This document shows, piece after piece, positions 27,034 through 36,088 of a stretch of 36,516 nucleotides of DNA (its first letter is position 1; each line of letters begins with the position of its first letter). The DNA is from Halomonas sp. (GTDB taxonomy: Bacteria > Pseudomonadota > Gammaproteobacteria > Pseudomonadales > Halomonadaceae), in assembly GCF_007692655.1 (NCBI RefSeq), contig NZ_REBQ01000132.1:1-36516 (forward strand), written 5' to 3'. The position numbers and the translations under genes are program-made. The notes beneath the pieces are model-generated. The model did not search any database. It was not told where the DNA came from and worked only from the letters and a program-made list of their open reading frames with translations.

Positions 27034-27768
27034 TCAACCCTTGTGATTCAGCATCTGTTCATCAAAGTCTTGGTTCGCTTGACTGGCTTGGGATGCCATG
27101 ATCGCGGCGGCCAGCGCCAAATCATCCGGGTGGGTGATTTTTACATTATCGCGCCGCCCACTGACTAATTGAGGACGCTCACCCAATGCCTCAACCGCCG
27201 AGGCTTCATCCGTCACCAGGGTGTTCTGCTGGCAAGCAGCTTCAAGCGCGCGACGCAGCAGTGCATAACGAAAACCTTGGGGAGTTAGCGCATGCCATAG
27301 CCCATCGCGAGACTCCGTACGCTCGCTCAGACCCTGACTATCAGCGCGCTTCATGGTATCGGCCACCGGCATTGACAAAAGTGCGCCCGCAGAATGCACC
27401 AACGCCGCCTGATACAGCCCGTGCAGATCGACCGATGTAATGCACGGTCTTGCCACATCATGCACCATCACGATGTCATCCTCCTGCGCCGCCATGGCCA
27501 AGAGAGCATTCAAGACACTGTCCATTCGCTCATGACCACCGGACACCCGCTGCCACTCAGCAAAAGGCACCCAGCGGGGGGAAAACCAGCGGTCATCATC
27601 ATCTAGGCAGAGTACTAAACGGGCGTTAGGAAAGGCACTGTGCAGGCGCGCCAGCGTATGCGCCAGTATGGGTTGCTCGTCGTTGAGGGTTAAATACTGT
27701 TTAGGCTTGTCTGCGCCCATGCGGCGACCTTGACCAGCAGCAGGAACAATTATCCACGGCTGGCTCAC
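27034..27768 (-). CDS. ispD: 2-C-methyl-D-erythritol 4-phosphate cytidylyltransferase
   Basis: IspD couples MEP to CTP, giving CDP-ME. The 244-residue protein has the nucleotide loop IIVPAAGQGRRMGADKPKQYL, then VMVHDVARPCI and a C-terminal VKITHPDDLALA, all family landmarks. The start is a GTG at 27768 overlapping the ftsB stop (GTGA), so translation is coupled to ftsB, as in E. coli. A short tail after ALAAAIMAS is specific to this protein. Confidence 0.96.
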   Translation of the reverse strand: MSQPWIIVPAAGQGRRMGADKPKQYLTLNDEQPILAHTLARLHSAFPNARLVLCLDDDDRWFSPRWVPFAEWQRVSGGHERMDSVLNALLAMAAQEDDIVMVHDVARPCITSVDLHGLYQAALVHSAGALLSMPVADTMKRADSQGLSERTESRDGLWHALTPQGFRYALLRRALEAACQQNTLVTDEASAVEALGERPQLVSGRRDNVKITHPDDLALAAAIMASQASQANQDFDEQMLNHKG

Positions 27769-28103
27769 TGAGGCGGCTCCTGCGGGGAGATCAAACCGGC
27801 ATTGATGCCCATTAACTCCGTTTCTATGGCCACGCCCGGCACCCAGAAGAACTGCTCATCGGTACGCACCATGCCCATGTCGCTGCGTGCGCGCTCTTCG
27901 ATTGCATCTAAACCGGTTTTTAAATCCATTACCTCTGCGGCTAAGCGTGCATTGCGCTCACGCATGGGAACGTTGGCTGCTTCTTGAACGGCAACTCGCT
28001 GCTCGACAATTTGCAAATCTCGCCAGCCGCCATTACCTAACCACAACTCATACTGCAGCAGTGCCAAGACGGCGAGCAACGTTATCACTAGCCATTTACG
28101 CAT
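27765..28103 (-). CDS. ftsB: Cell division protein FtsB
   Basis: FtsB is a small bitopic division protein that joins FtsL and FtsQ in the divisome. The 112-residue protein has one N-terminal membrane helix (about 5-22), a short GNGGWRDL turn, and a coiled coil (about 30-65), followed by ERARSDMGMVRTDEQFFWV, the FtsQ-binding type segment. Length is close to E. coli FtsB (103). GGGAGGG lies upstream of the ATG. It is the first gene of the eleven-gene minus-strand run; no eno is adjacent. Confidence 0.93.
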   Translation of the reverse strand: MRKWLVITLLAVLALLQYELWLGNGGWRDLQIVEQRVAVQEAANVPMRERNARLAAEVMDLKTGLDAIEERARSDMGMVRTDEQFFWVPGVAIETELMGINAGLISPQEPPQ

Positions 28104-28168
28104 TGCTGCCCTCCCGTAACTTATCGACTGATTGACATGTAAAATATGGCGCTGAATCGGGTGTCATT

Positions 28169-28192
28169 TTAAGTAACTATTTAAGTAACTAT
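28169..28192. repeat. Perfect 12-bp tandem duplication upstream of ftsB
   Basis: The unit ttaagtaactat occurs twice with no mismatch, 66 bases upstream of the ftsB start, in the region where the ftsB promoter should lie. I see no convincing promoter boxes with correct spacing. Confidence 0.7.
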
Positions 28193-28241
28193 GTGTCGGC
28201 GCGCATTATGCCATTAAGAGGCAACCCCAGCGACCCGCGTT

Positions 28242-29390
28242 TTATTTAAATGGCAACGCTTTACGGGCTGCCTCGCGATAGGCGTTAACATGCTCACCCT
28301 CTTCCCTGCAGAACTGCGCCACACCAGCGGCAAGCCCCGGATGACGAATAAAGTGCAGTGAACGCACCCGCTGAGGCGCAAAGCCGCGTACTAACTTGTG
28401 CTCTCCCTGAGTTCCCGGGTCGAACAGGGTTAAGCCTTGCTGTAGACAGTACTCAATGCCCTGATAGTAGCACGCCTCAAAATGGAGACAGTCAGCCACC
28501 ACTTCACTTCCCCAGTAGCGGCCGTATAGCGACGTTGTGCCACGAAAATAGAGCGCTGCTGCCACCGGGCGGCCTTCAATCTGGGCCTGAACCAGTACCA
28601 GCGCCTCTGGCATGGACTGACGCAAACGTTCAAAAAAATCATGGTTCAAATAGGGCGGGCGACCACGCTCATGGTAAGTGATCGTATAGCAGCGATAAAA
28701 ATGTGCCATTGCGTCAGGGGTTATGGCATTGCCTTCTAAACGGGTCACCGACAAACCCTGGTCAGCCACTAAACGCCGTTCGCGCTTAATCATTTTGCGT
28801 CGTTTAGAAGTAAGACTATTCAGAAAACCATCAAAATCCCCAAAACCGCGATCACGCCACTGAAACTGCACCCCTTCACGGGTAATCAGTTCAGGACACT
28901 GCGTTTGCCATGCAGCGACCTCCGCTTCATCAGCAAACAGCAGGTGCCAACTTGAAAGGTCCAGACTTGCACACTGCTCACGCCATGCGCTGACCAATAG
29001 TGCGCGTACCGCCTCTGCATCGACCTGATCGGCGATGAGCGTGCGCGCCCCAGGCACCGGCGTAAATGGCACTGCGCTCAGTGCTTTAGGATAATAACAA
29101 CCACCGGCCCGCTCTAAGGCTTCAGCCCAACCCCAATCAAAGACATATTCACCGTAAGAGTGATGTTTACGATACATCGGCAGCGCCGCAACCAACCGCT
29201 CCTCTTGCCATACACTTAGGTGACAAGGCTCCCAGCCACTGGCCATACAGACCGAGCCACTCGCCTCCAAGGCGTGCAAAAAAGCATGACGTAAAAAGGG
29301 CTGATCGTTATCTACCAGTGCATCCCATTGGCTTGCCGTCACGGCCCCAATGGTGGGTAAAATAGCCAGCGACAGTGGACATAACGACAT
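28242..29390 (-). CDS. FemAB/GNAT-like protein (PF04339 type)
   Basis: The 382-residue protein resembles the FemAB-like peptidoglycan-biosynthesis/GNAT family, large two-domain acyltransferase-fold proteins of unknown substrate. Recognisable blocks are QPFLRHAFLHALEASGSV near residue 30, YGEYVFDWGWAEALE, YYPKALSAVPFTPVPG, LTSKRRKMIKRERR near residue 215 and FDPGTQGEHKLVRGF near residue 345. The ATG at 29390 is chosen because GGTAGG lies just upstream; the frame continues 35 codons further but that part looks non-coding. It is transcribed away from the aldehyde dehydrogenase gene across the 13-bp repeat region. Confidence 0.8.
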   Translation of the reverse strand: MSLCPLSLAILPTIGAVTASQWDALVDNDQPFLRHAFLHALEASGSVCMASGWEPCHLSVWQEERLVAALPMYRKHHSYGEYVFDWGWAEALERAGGCYYPKALSAVPFTPVPGARTLIADQVDAEAVRALLVSAWREQCASLDLSSWHLLFADEAEVAAWQTQCPELITREGVQFQWRDRGFGDFDGFLNSLTSKRRKMIKRERRLVADQGLSVTRLEGNAITPDAMAHFYRCYTITYHERGRPPYLNHDFFERLRQSMPEALVLVQAQIEGRPVAAALYFRGTTSLYGRYWGSEVVADCLHFEACYYQGIEYCLQQGLTLFDPGTQGEHKLVRGFAPQRVRSLHFIRHPGLAAGVAQFCREEGEHVNAYREAARKALPFK

Positions 29391-29502
29391 AGCACCTACC
29401 AGTAATTGTGAGTCTAAAAGAGCGTGTGGAGCTAACAGAAAGTGCGGGCTAAAAGAGAGTTCGAGGCTAACGCAATGTAAAATTCCCTGGGCCACCTTAC
29501 AC

Positions 29503-29645
29503 TAACTGTCTAAAAAGGCTGTCTACTAAAACGGTTCATATAAACTGTTCATATAAACGATTCACACACACCGTTCACACAAACGATTTACATACACTGT
29601 TTATACCAGTCGTTTATACAAACCGTTCATACAATTCGTTCACAC
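29503..29645. repeat. 13-bp imperfect tandem array in a 329-bp gap
   Basis: The gene-free stretch 29391-29719 is dominated by this array. From 29529 to 29645 there are exactly nine 13-bp units with consensus AAACCGTTCATAC, for example aaacggttcatat, acaccgttcacac and aaaccgttcatac. Two weaker units extend it left to 29503. Each unit contains an AACnGTT inverted core, exact in four of them (wobble in the rest). Units vary mostly at positions 5, 6, 9, 11 and 13. No spacers separate units. Outside the array the gap shows only the ribosome binding site GGAGAGG before the aldehyde dehydrogenase. Confidence 0.9.
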
Positions 29646-29719
29646 AGACCATGAGCAGATAAACCCCACGCTTGCTCGGTTTATGGTTATACGCCGGTAG
29701 CGGCGCACAAGGAGAGGTC

Positions 29720-31075
29720 ATGACGCGCGATCTAACGGGAGAATTCCAAATTCAGCGCCAAGCTGCCAACCAGGAGCCCTATCCGACGCTGACTGTTCGC
29801 CGCGACCGTTTGGCCCGTTTAGCGCGCATGACCAAACATCATCAACTTGAGATTATTCGAGCGATTCAAACAGATTTTGGTCAGCGCAGCGATGTGGAAA
29901 TACGTATGGCCGAAATCAGTGCGGTGCTTCACGCCGTTCGCCACGCCAGGCTGCATCTATGGCGCTGGATGCGCCCCTGGGCCGTTAGCATGCCGTGGAG
30001 GCTGCTGCCCGCACGGGCACGTATCGCTCCTCAGCCCCTAGGCGTTATCGGCGTCATGTCCCCCTGGAACTACCCCTGGAGCCTGGCATTAATGCCGGTG
30101 GTCGATGCGTTTGCCGCAGGCAATGTCGCCATGCTTAAGCCCAGCGAGCACTGCCCTATGACCAGCGCGCTGTTAAAAAGACTTGTACCACAATACTTTC
30201 CCCCAGAGGAGTTGTGTGTGGTGGAAGGGGGTGTTGAGGTGGCGACGCTGTTTAGCCGCCTGCCATTTGACCATTTGCTGTTCACTGGCTCTAACGCCGT
30301 GGGTCGCCAAATTGCTCAGTCAGCCGCAGTGAATTTAACGCCAACGACACTTGAACTTGGCGGTAAATCGCCCGTTATCGTGGCGAGCGATGCCGACCTG
30401 GATCAGGCCGCTGCGGCGATTATTTTCGGTAAGGGCATGAACGCGGGGCAAACCTGTATCGCTCCCGATTATGTACTGGTAGAGAGTCGCCGTATTAGCG
30501 AGCTGGTTAAAGCGCTGAGCCATGCCATTCAAAAACAGCGACCCGATGACCACTCGGCTACCCAGGCAATTGATGCGACTCATCAACAGCGGCTTGATGA
30601 TATGCTAGCGGAAGCGCACGACCATGGCTGCAGAGTCATCGATCACGGTCAACATGCCCCCGCACTAATTATAGACCCCCACCAAGATTTGCAGGTAATG
30701 CGTGAAGAGATTTTTGGCCGTTGTCTACCAGTGATTGGCGTGAGCGACATGCAGGCAGCGCTCAATTACGTCAATGATCGTCCTCACCCATTAGCACTTT
30801 ATGCGTTTACTTCCGATAAAACGTTGCAGCAACAGTTGCTTCACACAACACGCTCTGGCGCGCTGGTATTTAACGCCACGCTGCTGCACCACGCAGTGCC
30901 CTCTTTACCGTTTGGCGGCGTAGGTGAAAGCGGAATGGGGGCTTACCATGGCCGTCATGGTTTTGAGCGATTTAGTCATTTGCGCGGCGTATTTTATCAA
31001 TCTAAGCGAGCGCCCAGCACCATGCTATACCCCCCGTACCGGCGTTGGCTGATGAAACTTATTGGTCTTGGTTAA
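29720..31075 (+). CDS. Aldehyde dehydrogenase (coniferyl-aldehyde dehydrogenase-like)
   Basis: The 451-residue enzyme belongs to the NAD(P)-dependent aldehyde dehydrogenase superfamily, of the shorter class 3-like branch that includes coniferyl-aldehyde dehydrogenases. Catalytic residues: N117 in VMSPWNYPW, E212 in LELGGKSP and C246 in NAGQTCIAPDYVL. LLFTGSNAVGRQ binds the cofactor. The C-terminus MLYPPYRRWLMKLIGL is like the amphipathic tail of membrane-linked members. The ATG at 29720 has GGAGAGG upstream; an earlier in-frame start (29672) gives 16 unlikely residues. The natural substrate is unknown. The 13-bp array lies immediately upstream. Confidence 0.9.
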   Translation: MTRDLTGEFQIQRQAANQEPYPTLTVRRDRLARLARMTKHHQLEIIRAIQTDFGQRSDVEIRMAEISAVLHAVRHARLHLWRWMRPWAVSMPWRLLPARARIAPQPLGVIGVMSPWNYPWSLALMPVVDAFAAGNVAMLKPSEHCPMTSALLKRLVPQYFPPEELCVVEGGVEVATLFSRLPFDHLLFTGSNAVGRQIAQSAAVNLTPTTLELGGKSPVIVASDADLDQAAAAIIFGKGMNAGQTCIAPDYVLVESRRISELVKALSHAIQKQRPDDHSATQAIDATHQQRLDDMLAEAHDHGCRVIDHGQHAPALIIDPHQDLQVMREEIFGRCLPVIGVSDMQAALNYVNDRPHPLALYAFTSDKTLQQQLLHTTRSGALVFNATLLHHAVPSLPFGGVGESGMGAYHGRHGFERFSHLRGVFYQSKRAPSTMLYPPYRRWLMKLIGLG

Positions 31076-31090
31076 AGCTGAGGGGTTAAT

Positions 31091-31131
31091 TACCGATAGT
31101 AAGTTATACATCGGTATAACGTCAGTATGAT
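31091..31131 (+). promoter_or_regulatory. Overlapping inverted repeats and -10 box before the kinase gene
   Basis: GTTATAC-ATCG-GTATAAC is a perfect palindrome at 31103-31120. TACCGAT (31091-31097) also pairs with ATCGGTA (31110-31116), which shares bases with it, so two mutually exclusive hairpins or nested operator sites are possible. A TATGAT box at 31126-31131 follows TTATAC (31104-31109) by 16 bases. The palindrome therefore covers the likely -35 box. Confidence 0.45.
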
Positions 31132-31157
31132 ATGTTTACTTAACTCTCAGCTTTGGA

Positions 31158-33401
31158 ATGGCCATGCAAGCCCCAGGTATTCCCCATAATGAACCACAGC
31201 GCCTAGCGGCCTTGCATGACCTGCAATTGCTTGACACAACCGAAGACATCGCCTTTGAGCGCATGACGCAATTGGCCTGCGATCTGTTTGATGTTCCTAT
31301 CGCACTGGTGTCGCTAGTGGATAAAGAGCGTCAGTGGTTCAAATCACACCACGGGCTTGATGTTTGTGAAACCAGCCGTGAAGCCTCTTTCTGCGCCCAC
31401 GCGGTTTTCCTTGATGCGCCGTTGGTGGTTGAAAACACCCTCGAGGACGAGCGCTTTGCTGACAACCCGCTAGTTGGCGATATGCCACACATACGTTTTT
31501 ACGCCGGTTACCCGCTGCGACCGTTTGATGGCATCACCATAGGTACGCTGTGTCTGATTGACCGTGAGCCTCGAATGTTTAGTGATCGCGACCTGAAGCT
31601 ACTCGGCGGATTAGCCGGTCAAGTTGAAGAGCTCCTGCGCCAACATAAACTAAAGGTGGACCTAGCCCACACTGTGAGCCGGATGCACAAAGAGCAGGCG
31701 TTGCTCAAGGTGCTTCACCAAGGCATTACTGACTACCAGGCACTGATGTCAGGAAAGCAGCTGTGGGCATTTTTGATGGAAGCACTGCTTGAGCTCACCG
31801 ATAGTGACTACGCGCTGATTGGCGAAGTAATGCCCACCAACACGACTAACGCGCTTAAAGTGCATGCCATTACCGAACATTCATGGAACGAAGAGTCACG
31901 TAATTTTATGGATCAGTTGCGTAATGGCAGCTTGACGCTCACCAACCCCGACTCAATGTTAGGTCGTGTTTTTGCCTACGGTGACGTGGTGATCACCAAC
32001 GACATACCTGCCCATGTTAAACGCAGCGGCTTTCCCATTCCGGACACGCCGGTTCATAACTACCTGGGCGTGCCTATTTTCAGTGGAGAGGGGTTGGTCG
32101 GGATGTACTGCATTGCCAACAGTAAGCAGCTGTTAAACCAGGAGCTATTGGATTGGCTCCAGCCGTTTACCGACACCTGCTCACTGCTCATCAACCTATA
32201 CAGCCAAATGGCTGAACGTGAGCAGGTGATGCAAGACCTCGCAGCAGCGCGTGATCAGGCGGAAACGGCCAGCCGGGCAAAAAGTGAGTTCCTTTCATCG
32301 ATGAGCCACGAGCTGCGTACCCCGCTCAATGCCATTATTGGTTTTGCCCAGATTCTGGCCAATAGTCGGCGTGACCCGCTGGGCGAAAAGCAGCAGCGTC
32401 AAGTGGGTCAAATCGAAAAGAGCGGTCACCACCTGCTGAGCCTAATCAATGAAGTCCTTGATTTAGCGAAGATTGAAGCAGGCCATATGACGCTTTCCAT
32501 TGAGCCGATCATTTTAGCCAATGTATTTAATGATGCGTGCTCCACCCTGGAAGCCAGCGCTGAAGCGGCAGGAATCCGTTTTCGCTACACGGCTCCCAAT
32601 GACCAGTGGCGGGTGCACGCCGACTACACACGTACCAAGCAAATATTGTTAAATTTGCTCTCCAATGCCATTAAGTACAACAGCACTGGCGGCTCTGTTG
32701 ATATTACAGTGAAGCATCTAGTAGAGCATGTGCGTATTAGCATTATTGACACAGGCCCTGGCATTGCCCGAGAGCGCCAGCATGAGCTGTTTGAGCCGTT
32801 TAATCGCCTTGATGCAGAAGGCGGCAGTATCGAAGGCTCCGGTATTGGTTTGGCCATTACCCGCGAACTGGTAGAGCGCATGGATGGGGAGTTGGGCGTC
32901 GACAGCCAGCTCGGTAGAGGCTCCACGTTTTGGTTTACCTTGCCCACTGCAAATGCTGGCGCCGCTGCTGATGAGCACCCCCCACATCCTTCGGATTACG
33001 CCGCTCCCAGCGATGCTCTGATGGTGCTATATATTGAAGACAATCCTGCCAATCAGCGGCTTATGAAAGACGTTATTGAGGACATGGATGATATATCACT
33101 GCAGGTTGTACCCAGTGCTGAAATTGGTTTGGAAGTCATGCGTCACTGCGCACCCGCCCTGGTGATAATGGATATTCATCTACCTGGTATGAACGGCTAC
33201 CAGGCACTTGAAGCGATGCGCCGTGACGCTCAATTGCACGCACTACCGGTGGTTGCCCTGTCGGCAAATGCCATGCCTGGCGACATCAAGCGTGGCTTAG
33301 AGGCAGGATTTAATGCTTACCTCACTAAACCGTTAGAGCTTGGTAAGCTAAAAGCTACTATTGCTCACTTTATGCCAATGCCGTCAGGGACGATGCCATG
33401 A
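31158..33401 (+). CDS. Hybrid histidine kinase (GAF-GAF-HisKA-HATPase-REC)
   Basis: The 747-residue cytoplasmic sensor kinase has no membrane segment. Domains: GAF 1 (about 25-165, of the IALVSLVDKERQWFKSHHGL...SFCAHAV type), GAF 2 (about 190-350), a short coiled coil, HisKA with H384 in SMSHELRTPLNAI, HATPase_c (N503 in LLNLLSNAIKY, DTGPGI at 531-536, GSGIGLAI at 560-567) and a C-terminal receiver (about 622-740, phospho-acceptor D672 in VIMDIHLPGMNG, K724). All key residues are present, so autophosphorylation and internal phosphotransfer are expected. The input is unknown. It overlaps the next gene by 4 bases (ATGA). A second ATG at 31164 has a better placed GGA and may be the true start. 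Confidence 0.93.
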   Translation: MAMQAPGIPHNEPQRLAALHDLQLLDTTEDIAFERMTQLACDLFDVPIALVSLVDKERQWFKSHHGLDVCETSREASFCAHAVFLDAPLVVENTLEDERFADNPLVGDMPHIRFYAGYPLRPFDGITIGTLCLIDREPRMFSDRDLKLLGGLAGQVEELLRQHKLKVDLAHTVSRMHKEQALLKVLHQGITDYQALMSGKQLWAFLMEALLELTDSDYALIGEVMPTNTTNALKVHAITEHSWNEESRNFMDQLRNGSLTLTNPDSMLGRVFAYGDVVITNDIPAHVKRSGFPIPDTPVHNYLGVPIFSGEGLVGMYCIANSKQLLNQELLDWLQPFTDTCSLLINLYSQMAEREQVMQDLAAARDQAETASRAKSEFLSSMSHELRTPLNAIIGFAQILANSRRDPLGEKQQRQVGQIEKSGHHLLSLINEVLDLAKIEAGHMTLSIEPIILANVFNDACSTLEASAEAAGIRFRYTAPNDQWRVHADYTRTKQILLNLLSNAIKYNSTGGSVDITVKHLVEHVRISIIDTGPGIARERQHELFEPFNRLDAEGGSIEGSGIGLAITRELVERMDGELGVDSQLGRGSTFWFTLPTANAGAAADEHPPHPSDYAAPSDALMVLYIEDNPANQRLMKDVIEDMDDISLQVVPSAEIGLEVMRHCAPALVIMDIHLPGMNGYQALEAMRRDAQLHALPVVALSANAMPGDIKRGLEAGFNAYLTKPLELGKLKATIAHFMPMPSGTMP

Positions 33402-35164
33402 GCCTTACCGAAAAACACCTGCTAGTCGTCGATGACAACACCGTTAATATCGACCTAATGCTTGACCTGCTTGACGAGTACGGCTTCGGGAATGTTCATA
33501 GCATCAATGATTCACGGGAAGTGCTTGTACACTGCCAGCAGCAGTTGCCGGATTTACTGCTGCTGGATATCCGCATGCCGCATTTAGATGGCTACGAGGT
33601 AATTGAACAGCTACGCGCCTACTTTGCTGAGCGCATGCCGCCTATTATTGTGCTGACTGCGCACATTGACGACGCTACCCGCCAGCGTGCCCTAGCCATG
33701 GGCGTTCGCGATTTCATTACCAAACCGTTTAAGCAAGATGAAGTCTTGCAGCGTATCCAGAACACCTTAAACATTGAGCATCGCTACCAAGTACGCGATC
33801 AGCAAGCCGATACCTTGGAGCTTGTCATCGCCAAGCGTACCCAGGAGCTAGATCGCCAGTCGCGTACTGACCCGATCACCCAATTGCCAAACCGCCGAGG
33901 CTTGAACCAGGCGCTACAAGCGGCCGCACTGCAAGCCTCAGGCACAGGACTTCTGTTTATCGCCCTTGATCGCTTGGACGATGTGGTGCGTTTACACAGT
34001 TACAGGGTTGCCGACCAGCTGCTTCATGCCATTAGTCAGCGGCTTAGGAAGCGCCTGGACGCTGACTGCCTGATCGGTTTATGGGGCGGCAGTGAACTAC
34101 TGGTTATCACGCCCACAGCGGAGAAATCCAAACTCCTGCAACTCGCTGACCAACTTCTTGCTTGTTTCGAACAGGATCAGGTATTGGACGACCTATTACT
34201 TCCTGTGAGCGCACGCATTGGGATCAGTGGAGAACAGGGCTATTTTGATATTGAACGGCTCGTGCACAAGGCGGCATTAGCATTGCCGCGACAAGGGACC
34301 CTTTCCGTACAGTGCTATACACCGGCACTTGAGGCCAAGCAGCGTCATCGACTGCACATTCAACAGGCGATTCGCGGGGCTACAGAGCGGGGCGAGATGT
34401 CACTGGCCTTTCAACCCAAAATATCACTGGCGGATCACAAAATTTTAGGCGCAGAAGCATTATTGCGTTGGGAGCACCCTGAGTTCGGCTCTATCTCTCC
34501 GGGTGAATTTATTCCACTGGCAGAGGCCAGCGGTGATATTCTCTCTATTGGCGACTGGGTCATTGGTGAAGCCATGCGCCATATTATTGCCTGGCGGGCG
34601 CAGGGACTGCTCAATGATGATTTCCATATCGCCGTCAATGTCGCCGCTCGGCAGCTAATGCGCAAAGATTTTGCCCAGCAGTTACTGGCACGTTTGGCAG
34701 CGCAACAAGTTCCCGAACGTTTTTTTGCCCTGGAGGTAACTGAATCAGGGCTGATGAGCGATATGCTGCATGCTCGGGAGCAACTGGCTCAATTAGCCGA
34801 CATGAATATTGCGGTTGCTATTGACGATTTTGGCACCGGCCAATCGTCGCTTGCCTATATCAAGACACTGCCTTTCTCGACGCTAAAAATTGATCGCGCC
34901 TTTGTGATGGATTTAGAAACCAGTGCCATTGATCGCCAGTTGGCACACACCATCACCCAGCTAGCCCATAGTGTGGGCTGCGATGTGGTGGCAGAGGGCA
35001 TTGAAACGGCAGAGCAAGCGGCGTATTTAAGTGCTATCGGCTGTGAAGCCGCCCAGGGTTACTTCTACGCCCGACCACTACCTGCGGAGGCATTTGTGGC
35101 CTGGTGCGCCGAATGGAAGCCGCTTAATACAACTACTCACACGGAGACCGGCAATGGCCCATGA
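33398..35164 (+). CDS. Response regulator REC-GGDEF(degenerate)-EAL, c-di-GMP phosphodiesterase
   Basis: The 588-residue protein has a receiver (1-125; D57 in [10 protein letters not shown]109), a GGDEF-type domain (about 155-310) and an EAL domain (about 318-570). The GGDEF signature reads GGSEL at 230-234, so cyclase activity is very unlikely. The EAL domain keeps its catalytic set: E353 (GAEALLRW), N414, E446/E449, D476-D477 (AIDDFGTG), K497, E533 and Q553. It should hydrolyse c-di-GMP. Overlap with the kinase gene marks the kinase as its likely partner. It overlaps hexR by 11 bases. Confidence 0.93.
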   Translation: MSLTEKHLLVVDDNTVNIDLMLDLLDEYGFGNVHSINDSREVLVHCQQQLPDLLLLDIRMPHLDGYEVIEQLRAYFAERMPPIIVLTAHIDDATRQRALAMGVRDFITKPFKQDEVLQRIQNTLNIEHRYQVRDQQADTLELVIAKRTQELDRQSRTDPITQLPNRRGLNQALQAAALQASGTGLLFIALDRLDDVVRLHSYRVADQLLHAISQRLRKRLDADCLIGLWGGSELLVITPTAEKSKLLQLADQLLACFEQDQVLDDLLLPVSARIGISGEQGYFDIERLVHKAALALPRQGTLSVQCYTPALEAKQRHRLHIQQAIRGATERGEMSLAFQPKISLADHKILGAEALLRWEHPEFGSISPGEFIPLAEASGDILSIGDWVIGEAMRHIIAWRAQGLLNDDFHIAVNVAARQLMRKDFAQQLLARLAAQQVPERFFALEVTESGLMSDMLHAREQLAQLADMNIAVAIDDFGTGQSSLAYIKTLPFSTLKIDRAFVMDLETSAIDRQLAHTITQLAHSVGCDVVAEGIETAEQAAYLSAIGCEAAQGYFYARPLPAEAFVAWCAEWKPLNTTTHTETGNGP

Positions 35165-36017
35165 CTTACTTGACCGCTTGCGCGAACGTTTAGAAGAACT
35201 CAACCGTTCGGAGCGTAAAGTCGCCAACGTAATTCTTGAGGACCCCACCGTTGCCACCAGCCTTAGTATTGCCAGCCTGGCACAGGCAGCCAGTGTTAGT
35301 GAACCGACGGTCAACCGTTTCTGCCGCAACTTCGGAGCCAAGGGATACCCTGATTTTAAAATCAAACTGGCCCAAAGTTTAGCCGGCGGCACCCCCTATG
35401 TTACCAGGGCGGTGGAGCCGGGCGACTCTGCTACCCAGTACACCCACAAAATTTTTGGCGCCACCATCGCGGCACTCGATGAAGCCCAACGCGAAATCGA
35501 TATGGCTGCCGTTGAGCGCATGGTCGACTATCTTACCCAGGCCAAACAGATCCACATTTTTGGTTTGGGAGCCTCTGGCGCGGTCGCTCAGGATGCCCAG
35601 CACAAGTTCTTCCGCTTTAACCTGCCAGTAATGGCCTACATTGATGTGCTCATGCAGCGCATGGTCGCCGCCGCTTGCCATACCGGCGATGTTGTAGTGA
35701 TTATCTCTTACACTGGGCGCACCCGAGAGCTAGTGGATATCGCACGTTTGGCACGAGAAGCGGGGGCTGTGGTACTCGGCATCACCGCGCCCAACTCGCC
35801 GGTGGCCAACGAGTGCACCGCCACGCTAGATGTCGCTACCCCCGAAGATACCGACCACTATATGCCGATGACCTCCCGGGTGATTCAATTAACACTGATT
35901 GATGCGCTGGCCACCGGGGTAACCTTGAGGCGCGGAGAAGACTTCCTCCCCCACCTCAAGAAAATCAAAGACAGCCTGCGAGACACCCGCTTTCCCTTGG
36001 AAAAGCCTGGGAAGTGA
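35154..36017 (+). CDS. hexR: HexR, RpiR-family regulator of sugar catabolism
   Basis: HexR is a DNA-binding repressor or dual regulator of central carbon genes (zwf, edd, eda, gap) that responds to KDPG in relatives. The 287-residue protein has an N-terminal RpiR-type HTH ([22 protein letters not shown], residues about 44-65) and a SIS sugar-phosphate domain (about 125-255; [33 protein letters not shown]). [13 protein letters not shown] and ATGVTLRRG are strongly HexR-like, and length matches E. coli HexR (289). The ATG at 35154 has GGAG eight bases upstream and lies inside the end of the phosphodiesterase gene. No zwf or edd is adjacent. Confidence 0.92.
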   Translation: MAHDLLDRLRERLEELNRSERKVANVILEDPTVATSLSIASLAQAASVSEPTVNRFCRNFGAKGYPDFKIKLAQSLAGGTPYVTRAVEPGDSATQYTHKIFGATIAALDEAQREIDMAAVERMVDYLTQAKQIHIFGLGASGAVAQDAQHKFFRFNLPVMAYIDVLMQRMVAAACHTGDVVVIISYTGRTRELVDIARLAREAGAVVLGITAPNSPVANECTATLDVATPEDTDHYMPMTSRVIQLTLIDALATGVTLRRGEDFLPHLKKIKDSLRDTRFPLEKPGK

Positions 36018-36022
36018 TGGTT

Positions 36023-36043
36023 GAGTGGTGAGTGGTGAGTGGT
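36023..36043. repeat. 7-bp tandem repeat, three copies
   Basis: GAGTGGT occurs three times without a break in the short gap between the convergent ends of hexR and the RidA-family gene. Confidence 0.75.
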
Positions 36044-36053
36044 AATAAATTGC

Positions 36054-36088
36054 CAGAAACAAAAAGCAGTGAGCCGTTAGCTCACTGC
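36054..36088 (-). terminator. Intrinsic terminator overlapping the RidA-gene stop
   Basis: On the minus strand the stem GCAGTGAGC / GCTCACTGC (9 bp, perfect) with a 5-base loop is followed by TTTTTGTTT. The left arm encodes the last residues of the RidA-like protein and its TAA stop sits in the loop. It is not T-rich on the plus strand, so it does not clearly end hexR. Confidence 0.88.

Noticed and set aside
29503-29645. Possible CRISPR array
   Set aside because: Units are 13 bases, contiguous and imperfect, with no spacers and no cas genes nearby.
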